Assembly: GCA_964544965.1 (NCBI GenBank)
Contig: CAZJED010000029.1
Location: 1-18,117, forward strand
From: UBA11869 sp964544965
Lineage (GTDB): Bacteria; Pseudomonadota; Gammaproteobacteria; Eutrophobiales; Eutrophobiaceae
Length of the DNA stretch: 18,117 bases
Reading direction: 5' to 3'
The position numbers and the translations under genes were made by a program. Below, one piece after another: positions 6,449 through 14,340 of this stretch. Within the stretch, counting starts at the first letter, position 1. Every line of letters begins with the position of its first letter. The notes below the pieces were generated by a model. The model did no database searches. It saw only the letters and a list, made by a program, of their open reading frames with translations, and had not been told where the DNA came from.

Positions 6449-7936
6449 TTGAAAAATAATTCATCTAAAAAATTATTTTTAAAAAGATTATTAGCTCTTT
6501 TATCTGGTGGTTTAATTACTTTCTCATTCTCTCCTTTTGATCTTTATTTTCTTAGTATTTTTTCACTAATTATTATTTTTTACCTATGGTCTAAAACAGA
6601 AACAGCTCGAGAATCTTTTTTATTAGGATACTTATTTGGCTTTGCGATGTTTGGAATAGGTGTAAATTGGCTACATATAAGTATAGATTTGTTTGGTGGC
6701 GTTAATTTATTCTTTGCACTTTTTTTTACATATACTTTTATTGCTTTTATTTCATTGTACCCAGCATTAACGGGATATATAGCTGTCAAATATTTTAAAT
6801 CAAACTTTTTTATATTTACGCCAATTTTATGGGTATTGTTTGAATGGACTAGAGGCTGGATTCTAACAGGTTTTCCTTGGCTGAATATTGGGACAAGCCA
6901 AACTAATAGTATATTAGTTAATTTTGCGCCGATAATTGGTGATTATGGTGTTTCATTTATTACTTGTATTTTTGCAGCAGCGACAATAAAAGTATTTTCA
7001 TATCATAAAAAAGAAAAATTTTTAAGTGCATTACTACTTATTATAATACCTCTAACTTCTTTGTTTTTAAATAAAGTTGATTGGACTGAACATACGGGGG
7101 AAACCTTAAACGTAGCATTAGTTCAGGGCTCCATACCTCAAGAAATTAAATGGCGGCCGGAACAAGAAGAAATATCCTTTAATATTTATACTGAATTAAG
7201 TAAATCTTTTTGGTTATCTGATCTTATAATTTGGCCAGAAACTGCAATAGCTTCAAAATATCATCGAACAAATAATTTTATTCGTAAAATTAATAAAAAA
7301 AGACAAGGGTCCAGTGCTTTTTTTATGACCGGTATTGTAAAAGAGAATACTAATTCTGGAACATATTTTAATAGTATTTTACTAATTGATAATAAACATC
7401 GTTTCTATAATAAACACCACCTTGTTCCCTTTGGTGAATATTTACCACTTAGAAAGATTCTATACCACCCTCTACGTATCTTTAATATACCAATATCTAA
7501 TTTCTCATCTGGTAAATATGATGAAAAAAATTTACAAACGAGTAAAGGTAACTTTGGTATGAGTATTTGTTACGAGGATGCATATGGAAATGAAGTAAGG
7601 CGATCTATGCCAGGCGCTAATATATTAATTAACGTTAGCAATGACGCATGGTTTGGTAATTCAATAGCTCCTCATCAACATCTTCAAATAGCTAGGATGC
7701 GTGCAATTGAGAATGGTCGTTATTTTTTACGTGCAACGAATAATGGAATTTCAGCCATCATTGATAATAGAGGAAAAATTATTTCTCGTTCCCCTCAATT
7801 TGAAAAACATGTTCTAAATTCGAACGTGGCGTTATTTACTGGCGCTACTCCTTATAGTGAACATGGGAATATGCCATTGCTGATATTTTTTGCATTATTT
7901 ATTTTGATATATATTATAAAAAGAAAATTATTTTAA
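6449..7936 (+). CDS. lnt: Apolipoprotein N-acyltransferase Lnt
   Basis: The inner-membrane enzyme that adds the third acyl chain to the N-terminal cysteine of lipoproteins, a last step of lipoprotein maturation. Residues 1–210 contain about six to seven transmembrane helices. The periplasmic nitrilase-like domain (about 220–460) has the catalytic triad E264 (WPETA), K322 (in FYNKHH, before VPFGEYLP) and C374 (ICYED). A last helix at 474–490 ends in a basic tail. The length of 495 residues is close to E. coli Lnt. The start is TTG at 6449, 30 bases after ybeX, with no visible Shine-Dalgarno; the following K-K-rich segment before the first helix fits. It ends the rightward operon, convergent with the antiporter gene. 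Confidence 0.95.
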   Translation: MKNNSSKKLFLKRLLALLSGGLITFSFSPFDLYFLSIFSLIIIFYLWSKTETARESFLLGYLFGFAMFGIGVNWLHISIDLFGGVNLFFALFFTYTFIAFISLYPALTGYIAVKYFKSNFFIFTPILWVLFEWTRGWILTGFPWLNIGTSQTNSILVNFAPIIGDYGVSFITCIFAAATIKVFSYHKKEKFLSALLLIIIPLTSLFLNKVDWTEHTGETLNVALVQGSIPQEIKWRPEQEEISFNIYTELSKSFWLSDLIIWPETAIASKYHRTNNFIRKINKKRQGSSAFFMTGIVKENTNSGTYFNSILLIDNKHRFYNKHHLVPFGEYLPLRKILYHPLRIFNIPISNFSSGKYDEKNLQTSKGNFGMSICYEDAYGNEVRRSMPGANILINVSNDAWFGNSIAPHQHLQIARMRAIENGRYFLRATNNGISAIIDNRGKIISRSPQFEKHVLNSNVALFTGATPYSEHGNMPLLIFFALFILIYIIKRKLF

Positions 7937-7955
7937 AAATAACTTGGGTTATTTT
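7936..7955. terminator. Possible weak bidirectional terminator at convergent gene ends
   Basis: A perfect 8-base inverted repeat, AAAATAAC–TTGG–GTTATTTT, overlaps both stop codons of lnt (rightward) and the antiporter gene (leftward). The A/T tracts on each flank would give a U-rich end in both directions. The stem is AT-rich and so weak, but its exact position between convergent genes favours a shared terminator. Confidence 0.45.
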
Positions 7956-10378
7956 CTATCTTCCACCGCTTTCTCTAATCGATTTTTTAATTCTGGCTCA
8001 TTCTCAGCCATCAACAAGACATCCTTTCTGCGTAACCGTAATAACGAAGAGGGTTTATTCGCTTTAACATTCGCTGTTCTAATCTGCTCTCCTAGTAGCG
8101 CCATCTCTCCAAAGAAATCACCAGACCTCAATTCTGCAATAGGTTGATCTTCTCGTCCTGTCTTATAAATAATAACTTCTCCATGATTTATAATGTAAAG
8201 AGAATCACCCTTTTCGTCTTGACCTATAACTAAATCTCCTTGTAAAAATGTAAGTAATTTCGCCCGCTCGGATAACTGATCTAGTAGTTTCTCCGACAAA
8301 CCTTCCAATAATGGTACCATTGCAATGATATCACGTGGTTTTAAGACAGGTATAGAATCTGTTATTTGTGGTAATTCATCAATTGCGCTTGCTATTCGTT
8401 CTTTAATATTCCCAAAAACTTTAGCTCCTAATTCACGATTATTAAATGCTTCTCTGATAAAAAAATCTGCTGAATTTAATGAAACCTTTTCAAATAATCG
8501 TGTTTCAAATCTCGAATAAAAATCAGGGAAATTTTCAGCTATATTTTCTAACCGTGTTTTACGACGATCGCGTCTTTGCTTATATTCGTCAACTACAATT
8601 TCTTTAGTCTCATTATCAATACCGCCTAAATCATTAATCTTCTTTATTACTTTTCGACAGATCAATAAACCAGCAATATTACGTTGTAGTGTATGGGAAA
8701 ACCTTATGTACTGATACTTTGATAAAATACCCGATGCAAAATCATTTTCACGTAATCTTTTTATAACTGCGCTCTCAAATTCGATGAATGGATTCTGTTT
8801 TATTTTTTTATTAATGCTTCTTCTGCCGCGAGAACGCGATCTTAAAACATCTCTTTCCCGTTGTAACAATATTTTCATATTCATATATGCGTAATATTGA
8901 AGAAAACCAATATCATAGAGATATTTAAGTTCTTCCATCTCCATACGCAATGCAGTGACCCGTACATAACGAGTTTTTATATGCTTATCAGCCTCGGGAT
9001 TACTAGATTCAAATATTTTTTTTGTTTTTTCTTGTATTAATTTTGTTGTGCTCCTTGGGATTATGTTCTCTTTCTTAAATCTTTCTAATACACCTTCTGC
9101 ATGTAAAAGTGATTGTTTTAACCCATGTTGTAATTCTATTTCCTCATCATCTGTAAATTGGTTAAATCCTAATTTATGCATCAATGGTCTAACAGTTGAT
9201 GCGTTAATTAATAATGAAAAAATTACAACGGCAAGTGTTACATAAATTAAAGTTTCGCGTCCGGGCATATCAGAAGGTATTGATAAAACGATTGCAATTG
9301 CTAGACCGCCTTTTAAGCCCCCCCACCACATTATATGTCTTTCGTTCATTGAAACCTTAGGAAGATTAAACATTTTTACTGTTGCCGGAACTAGGGTATA
9401 TACGCCTGCAGCACGAGCAATTAAAACAAGTGTTATTGCAACAAAAATAGTTCCTGCATGTGAAAAAAGAAGTGAAACATCAACGGATAACCCAACTAGT
9501 AAAAATAAAAGTGAATTACAAACTAGAGCTAAAACATCCCATGTTTCATCTACTGTCTCTTTTTCTCTTTGTGGGATACGACTCACAGCTAGAAGTCCTA
9601 ATGTTATTCCTGAGGAAACAACTGCCATAACTCCGGAAACATGCATCACATGTTCCGCTATTGCAAAACTACTATAAGCAACAACGATTGACATGATCAA
9701 ATAAGCGCTAATATTTGCACGTATTCGACGAAGTATCTCACTTGTCAGGACACCAATAATTATGCCGATGACTAATCCGCCAAAAAATACTTTAAAAAAC
9801 TCTGCAATAGCAACATAAAAATCAAATACGCCAAATTGGCCCCAAAAAGATATGCCAAGTAGAATATTAAATAAAACAATTGCGGTTGCATCATTTAATA
9901 ACGACTCACCCTCAACAAGAATTGTTAACCTATGCGGAGCACCTAATTCTTTAAATAGTGAAATTACAGCGACCGGGTCTGTTGCAGATATAAGCGCTCC
10001 AAAAATTAAAGCATATATTATATTAAAATCTTCTATAAACCATAAACCTAAAGCAATAATAGCAGTAGAAATAATTAAGGCAGGGATAGCAAGAATCAAT
10101 ATTGGAATAATATCCTTCATTAAGGATCTGGCATCAAGATTTATTGCCGATTCGAAAACTAAAACTGGAAGAAATAAATATAAAACTAAATCAGGGCTTA
10201 ATTGGAAATCTAATAGAAAATTTAATTCGGGATTCTGTCGCGCTAAAGAACCAAGAAACATGCCTAAAATAACAAGAAAAACTGTATACGGTATTGGGAT
10301 ATAACTGCATATAGCGGCAGCCAGCATAGAGACTGTCAATAACCCCATTACAACAAGTATAATTTCCGACAGCGGCAT
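7949..10378 (-). CDS. Na+/H+ antiporter (CPA1/NhaP-like) with C-terminal cyclic-nucleotide-binding domain
   Basis: An 809-residue inner-membrane cation/proton exchanger. Residues 1–405 form the transport domain with about 12–13 helices. CPA1 landmarks are ATDPVAV (132–138), GESLLND (157–163, with the N-D pair of electroneutral NhaP/NHE-type exchangers) and GGLKGGLAIA (353–362). Residues about 410–680 are a charged, mostly helical cytoplasmic linker. Residues about 685–800 form a cNMP-binding domain whose phosphate-binding cassette reads FGEMALL...IRTA (756–769). Its Glu758 and Arg767 are the residues that normally contact cyclic nucleotide, so the site looks intact. Transport gated by cAMP or another nucleotide is an inference. 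An AGG about 8–10 bases upstream supports the ATG. It is the last gene of the hemE–popT–antiporter operon, 31 bases from popT. Na+, K+ or Li+ specificity cannot be read from sequence. Confidence 0.92.
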   Translation of the reverse strand: MPLSEIILVVMGLLTVSMLAAAICSYIPIPYTVFLVILGMFLGSLARQNPELNFLLDFQLSPDLVLYLFLPVLVFESAINLDARSLMKDIIPILILAIPALIISTAIIALGLWFIEDFNIIYALIFGALISATDPVAVISLFKELGAPHRLTILVEGESLLNDATAIVLFNILLGISFWGQFGVFDFYVAIAEFFKVFFGGLVIGIIIGVLTSEILRRIRANISAYLIMSIVVAYSSFAIAEHVMHVSGVMAVVSSGITLGLLAVSRIPQREKETVDETWDVLALVCNSLLFLLVGLSVDVSLLFSHAGTIFVAITLVLIARAAGVYTLVPATVKMFNLPKVSMNERHIMWWGGLKGGLAIAIVLSIPSDMPGRETLIYVTLAVVIFSLLINASTVRPLMHKLGFNQFTDDEEIELQHGLKQSLLHAEGVLERFKKENIIPRSTTKLIQEKTKKIFESSNPEADKHIKTRYVRVTALRMEMEELKYLYDIGFLQYYAYMNMKILLQRERDVLRSRSRGRRSINKKIKQNPFIEFESAVIKRLRENDFASGILSKYQYIRFSHTLQRNIAGLLICRKVIKKINDLGGIDNETKEIVVDEYKQRRDRRKTRLENIAENFPDFYSRFETRLFEKVSLNSADFFIREAFNNRELGAKVFGNIKERIASAIDELPQITDSIPVLKPRDIIAMVPLLEGLSEKLLDQLSERAKLLTFLQGDLVIGQDEKGDSLYIINHGEVIIYKTGREDQPIAELRSGDFFGEMALLGEQIRTANVKANKPSSLLRLRRKDVLLMAENEPELKNRLEKAVEDRK

Positions 10379-10409
10379 AATATTTGCCTATATTTATTTT
10401 AGTTCCGAA

Positions 10410-11324
10410 TTATATTGTAACTGATTCTTTAGAGAATCTACTAAGAATTATCACCATCAATACCCCAAAAACCATCATAACTATTGAATAAAGTACCTCT
10501 TGATTAACCAATTCTGGTATATATGGCGATGATGAAATCAAGATTTCTTTTTCGCGAATAATGTTGTAGTAACGATTTTGAAAGGGCCATATCACATATA
10601 ATGAAGCTACTAACAACCCAACCATAAAAAGAATAGTCTGTTCATAAAATTTTTTCAAAATATATGAAATTAAACGACTAAAAAAGACAAGCCCGACGAT
10701 AATCCCAAAAATAAAAGGTGCTATAACAGAAAGTTGAAAATGGCCTATTGCATTTAAAATATAAGAATACTTCTTAAATATTAGAAGAATAAATGAACCA
10801 GAAATACCAGGTAATAGCATAGCTGATATTGAAACAACACCACAAATAAAAATAAACCAGCCATCGTCTGGGGTTGATGATGGAATTAAACTAATAAAAC
10901 AAGCACCAAAAATAACCCCAAAAAACAAAAAAAATAATTTATTTATGATTAAAGTTTTTCCCAGCCGGTATAAAAACAAAAAGATAGAGCCTAGTACTAG
11001 CCCAAAAAATAAACCATAAATTATTTCAGGATGTGTCCGAATTAATATTGGTAGAGGAATAATATTAGTAAAAAATAATACCGCTAAAAAAATACCGATT
11101 CCTAACGGAACCAAAAAACCGAAGTGAGGCTTTTGAAATATACCCTTTAAATTAAACAGAAAAATCATGCTTAGCCATTTGCTGTCAAATGATTTTATTG
11201 CGTCAATTAATTTTGAATAGATGCCGAGTATGAAGGCTATCGTGCTCCCACTAACTCCGGGAATAATATCGGCTGACCCAATACAAAATCCCTTTATTAC
11301 TAAATTGAATCTGTTCAGTAACAT
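10410..11324 (-). CDS. popT: DUF368 family polyprenyl-phosphate (C55-P) transporter
   Basis: A 304-residue polytopic inner-membrane protein of the DUF368 family. The family has been identified as undecaprenyl-phosphate translocases (PopT), which return the lipid carrier for peptidoglycan and other surface polymers across the membrane. Two related halves each carry a family motif: I-P-G-V-S-G-S-T (21–28) and L-P-G-I-S-G-S (171–177), set in re-entrant-like hydrophobic regions. Hydrophobic segments follow throughout (about 70–90, 102–120, 128–148, 155–190, 198–217, 230–247, 276–294). The ATG is 15 bases after the hemE stop with no clear ribosome binding site, indicating one transcript. The function is by family; nothing here shows which prenyl lipid is moved. 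Confidence 0.87.
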   Translation of the reverse strand: MLLNRFNLVIKGFCIGSADIIPGVSGSTIAFILGIYSKLIDAIKSFDSKWLSMIFLFNLKGIFQKPHFGFLVPLGIGIFLAVLFFTNIIPLPILIRTHPEIIYGLFFGLVLGSIFLFLYRLGKTLIINKLFFLFFGVIFGACFISLIPSSTPDDGWFIFICGVVSISAMLLPGISGSFILLIFKKYSYILNAIGHFQLSVIAPFIFGIIVGLVFFSRLISYILKKFYEQTILFMVGLLVASLYVIWPFQNRYYNIIREKEILISSSPYIPELVNQEVLYSIVMMVFGVLMVIILSRFSKESVTI

Positions 11325-11339
11325 ATAAATATAATCATT

Positions 11340-12410
11340 TTAATTTTTATGATATTTCTTACTAAAATCATGTACTGCTCTAATAAAAATTTCAACATTA
11401 TCTGGATTGATATCTGGAGTTATTCCATGACCAAGATTAAATACGTGTCCAGAGTTTGGTCCGAAACTATGTAAAATAGATTGTACTTCTTTTACGATTA
11501 CCTCTTCTCTTTCTTTTAATATAATTGGGTTCATATTACCTTGTATAGCAACACGATCGCCCACTTTTTTACGTACTTTTCCTATATTACTATTCCAATC
11601 AATACTAACCGCATCGCATCCAGTGTTTACAATATCTTCAATCCATAGATGCGATCCTTTTGTGAATATTATAACTGGTATTTTTACACCGCCAAATTTA
11701 CCTTCTAAATGATCACAAATTTTCTTCATATAGGAAAGTGAAAATTCCATGTAATCGGGCGTTTCTAATATTCCACCCCAAGTATCGAAAATCATTATTG
11801 TTTGTGCACCTGCTTTTATTTGTGCATTTAAATAAAGTATTACCGACTTCGAAAGATGATCAAGTAAAACATGTAAAGTATCGGGTTCATCTTGTAACAT
11901 TTTTTTTGCTTTACTAAATTCACGACTTGAACCACCCTCAATCATATAGGTTGCTAATGTCCATGGGCTGCCTGAAAATCCAATCAATGGGACACTGCCA
12001 TCTAACTCTTTTCTAACAAGTCGAATTGCATCCATAACATATCCTAATTCTTCTTCTGGATCTGGAAGAGGAAGATTCTTTACATCCCTTAAGTTACTAA
12101 TTGAATTTTCAAATTTAGGGCCAACTGACTCGACTAATTTTAAACCTAATCCCATTGCGTCGGGAATTGTTAAAATATCAGAAAATATAATTGCTGCGTC
12201 TAATGGGTAACGAGAAATTGGCTGCAGAGTAACCTCACATGCCAATTCAGGTGTTTGGCAAAGCTTAAGAAAATCCCCAGCTTTTTTTCGCGTAGCTCGG
12301 TATTCGGGTAAATATCTTCCGGCCTGACGCATTATCCATACAGGAGTCACATCTACTGGCTCTCGAAGTAGCGCTCTAATTAATCTATCATTTTTTAATT
12401 CAATGGCCAT
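11340..12410 (-). CDS. hemE: Uroporphyrinogen decarboxylase HemE
   Basis: A cytoplasmic enzyme that removes four carboxyl groups from uroporphyrinogen III to give coproporphyrinogen III in heme synthesis. I place the start at ATG 12410 (356 residues), because family members begin with a segment like ELKNDRL and are about 354 long. A GTG at 12449 would add 13 residues not expected for the family. Numbered from 12410, the N-terminal W-I-M-R-Q-A-G-R-Y-L-P arginines lie near 24–32. The F-S-D-I-L segment with the catalytic Asp is near 76–80, followed by G-F-S-G-S-P-W-T-L, F-D-T-W-G-G and the C-terminal F-N-L-G-H-G-I. The upstream rhodanese gene is divergent. Downstream popT and the antiporter gene probably share its transcript. 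hemE next to gltBD is an arrangement I recall from gammaproteobacteria. Confidence 0.95.
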   Translation of the reverse strand: MAIELKNDRLIRALLREPVDVTPVWIMRQAGRYLPEYRATRKKAGDFLKLCQTPELACEVTLQPISRYPLDAAIIFSDILTIPDAMGLGLKLVESVGPKFENSISNLRDVKNLPLPDPEEELGYVMDAIRLVRKELDGSVPLIGFSGSPWTLATYMIEGGSSREFSKAKKMLQDEPDTLHVLLDHLSKSVILYLNAQIKAGAQTIMIFDTWGGILETPDYMEFSLSYMKKICDHLEGKFGGVKIPVIIFTKGSHLWIEDIVNTGCDAVSIDWNSNIGKVRKKVGDRVAIQGNMNPIILKEREEVIVKEVQSILHSFGPNSGHVFNLGHGITPDINPDNVEIFIRAVHDFSKKYHKN

Positions 12411-12538
12411 ATATAATGTTATAATCAAATTATCAGAATCTTTTTTCACTGAATAATACTGTATTCAGCAATCGATTACACCGACAATAAAAATTAATTT
12501 AAAAGCAGAATTTTTGTTATTTTTTTTATGGAGTTACT
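12411..12538. promoter_or_regulatory. Divergent promoter region of hemE and rhodanese gene, with an inverted repeat
   Basis: These 128 bases must contain starts for both directions. On the minus strand, GATAAT at 12436–12431 matches a -10 box in 5/6 positions but has no good -35. The inverted repeat CTGAATA–6 bases–TATTCAG (12449–12468) lies just upstream of it and could be an operator. No clear rightward -10/-35 pair is seen. The region ends in GGAG, 5 bases before the rhodanese ATG. Confidence 0.35.
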
Positions 12539-12889
12539 ATGATTATTCCGGCTAATGAGCTGATTGCTGCTGCAAAATTAAGTTGTGATTGCCTTGATAA
12601 TGTTCAGGCAAAATTATTTTTTGATAGAAATGATGATGCAATTATCATTGATGTAAGAGAACCAAAAGAAACAGAAGATTCTAAGCTTAAAGATTCTATA
12701 AATATACCTCGTGGATTATTGGAAATGAAAATTACAGATGTTTGTGATAAACATGATACTCCCGTTTTAATCCATTGTAGAACAGGTGGGCGTGCCTCTC
12801 TTTCAGCTAATACTTTACAAATAATGGGTTACTCAAATGTACATGTTATCGTTGCTGATTATGATGATGTGAAAATGACGTTTGGCTAA
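12539..12889 (+). CDS. Single-domain rhodanese-like sulfurtransferase
   Basis: A 116-residue cytoplasmic protein of one rhodanese domain. I-I-I-D-V-R-E-P (35–42) is the conserved strand with the CH2A-like motif, and N-I-P-R-G (55–59) follows. The active loop starts at C80 (HCRTGGR), followed by A-L/M-G-Y helix and strand elements. The six-residue loop CRTGGR fits sulfurtransferases rather than Cdc25-type phosphatases. The persulfide would form on C80. The donor and acceptor are unknown. It has the clearest ribosome binding site near this locus, GGAG 5 bases before the ATG. It faces away from hemE and ends 5 bases before the gltD stop, so it is a lone rightward gene between leftward ones. Confidence 0.88.
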   Translation: MIIPANELIAAAKLSCDCLDNVQAKLFFDRNDDAIIIDVREPKETEDSKLKDSINIPRGLLEMKITDVCDKHDTPVLIHCRTGGRASLSANTLQIMGYSNVHVIVADYDDVKMTFG

Positions 12890-12894
12890 AAAAA

Positions 12895-14340
12895 CTACAC
12901 GAGTGCAGGCAAATCTGTATTGCCCATAAGATATTTATCAATACCAGCGGCAGCTGATCTTCCTTCTGCTATTGCCCAAACGATTAAACTTTGTCCACGT
13001 CTCATATCGCCTGCAGAAAATACTCCTTCAATATTTGTCATCCAGGTATTTTTATCAGCAACAACGTTGCCGCGATTATCTAACTGGACTCCGATTTGTT
13101 CTAACATACCCACTTTCTCTGGCCCAACAAATCCCATCGCTAGTAAAACTAAATCGCAAGTTATTTCTTGGGTACTGTCCTTCACTTTCTCAAAAATAAT
13201 CTGGCCATTAAGGTTTTTCATTTCTACTTTGAAAACCTGTAACGCCTTAACATTACCTTTTCCGTCATCAATAAACTTTTCTGTTGATACAGAATAAACA
13301 CGTTCTACGCCCTCTTCATGTGCGGATGCTGTTCTAAAAATACGCGGCCATTCTGGCCATGGATTATCTTCTGCTCTTACACTTGGTGGTTTTGGTAAAA
13401 TTTCTAATTGATACACTGACTTTGCACCTTGACGATTTGCAGTACCTAAACAATCAGCTCCCGTATCACCGCCTCCGATAATTACAACATTCTTTCCTTT
13501 TGCATTAATAAAGTTTTTTGGTCCGATATCGCCTTCACAAATTCTATTCTGCATTGGAAGATACTCCATCGCCTGATATATGCCTTTTAAATCCCGGCCC
13601 TCAACAATTAAATCACGTGATTCACATGCGCCACCTGTTAATAATAAAGCATCGAATTTTTTTTGTAGATCACTAACTTTTATACTTTTTCCTACGTGGC
13701 TATTAGTTTTAAAAATAACCCCTTCCTCAATTAATTGTTTTAATCTCCTGTCTAGACGTTTCTTTTCCATTTTAAATTCTGGTATTCCATAACGAAGTAA
13801 ACCGCCAATACGATCGTCACGCTCAAAAACGGTTACACCATGGCCAGTACGTGCCAATTGCTGGGCTGCTGCTAAACCAGCAGGTCCAGAACCAATAATT
13901 GCAACCTTTTTTCCCGTTTTCTTTTTTGCTTTTTGAGATTTTATCCAGCCATTCTCCCAAGCTCTATCTATAATCGAAAGTTCAACTGCTTTTATTGTCA
14001 CAGACTCATCATTAATTCCTAAAACGCATGATCCTTCACAGGGAGCTGGACATAAAGTACCGGTAAATTCTGGAAAGTTGTTAGTCTCATGCAATCGATT
14101 TATTGCATCAAGCCACTGGTCACGATAAACCAGATCATTCCAATCAGGAATAAGATTCCCTAAAGGGCATCCCTCATGACAAAAAGGAATACCGCAATCC
14201 ATACAACGAGCAGCTTGCTTCTTTAAAGGCTCAACGGGCCACGCTTCCATCACTTGATTCCAGTCATGCAAACGTTTCTTTACTGAACGATAAGGCTGTT
14301 TTTCCCTTCTAAATTCAATAAATCCAGTTATTTTACCCAT
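12895..14340 (-). CDS. gltD: Glutamate synthase [NADPH] small subunit GltD
   Basis: The beta subunit of NADPH-GOGAT, which oxidises NADPH on FAD and passes electrons through iron-sulfur clusters to GltB. Residues 1–130 hold two cysteine groups (C46, C49, C54, C58 and C97, C101, C105) for the 4Fe-4S clusters. FAD binding is at GSGPAG (150–155). The NADPH site is at GGGDTG (289–294). The C-terminal FAD motif is A-G-D-M-R-R-G-Q-S-L (443–452). The length of 481 residues is typical. The ATG overlaps the end of gltB by 8 bases and is preceded by GGAGG with 6-base spacing, the strongest ribosome binding site in the window, which should support matched amounts of the two subunits. Confidence 0.96.
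   Translation of the reverse strand: MGKITGFIEFRREKQPYRSVKKRLHDWNQVMEAWPVEPLKKQAARCMDCGIPFCHEGCPLGNLIPDWNDLVYRDQWLDAINRLHETNNFPEFTGTLCPAPCEGSCVLGINDESVTIKAVELSIIDRAWENGWIKSQKAKKKTGKKVAIIGSGPAGLAAAQQLARTGHGVTVFERDDRIGGLLRYGIPEFKMEKKRLDRRLKQLIEEGVIFKTNSHVGKSIKVSDLQKKFDALLLTGGACESRDLIVEGRDLKGIYQAMEYLPMQNRICEGDIGPKNFINAKGKNVVIIGGGDTGADCLGTANRQGAKSVYQLEILPKPPSVRAEDNPWPEWPRIFRTASAHEEGVERVYSVSTEKFIDDGKGNVKALQVFKVEMKNLNGQIIFEKVKDSTQEITCDLVLLAMGFVGPEKVGMLEQIGVQLDNRGNVVADKNTWMTNIEGVFSAGDMRRGQSLIVWAIAEGRSAAAGIDKYLMGNTDLPALV

Noticed and set aside
9852..10304. 150-codon rightward open frame inside the antiporter gene
   Set aside because: It lies antisense to strongly conserved transporter motifs, has low-complexity composition and no ribosome binding site; it is a shadow of the real gene.
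12411..12449. Extended hemE starting at GTG 12449
   Set aside because: The added 13 residues are not expected for the family, there is no ribosome binding site, and ATG 12410 gives the usual N-terminus and length.
12920..13297. 125-codon rightward open frame inside gltD
   Set aside because: It is antisense to the NADPH/FAD domain of an intact gltD and has no family features.
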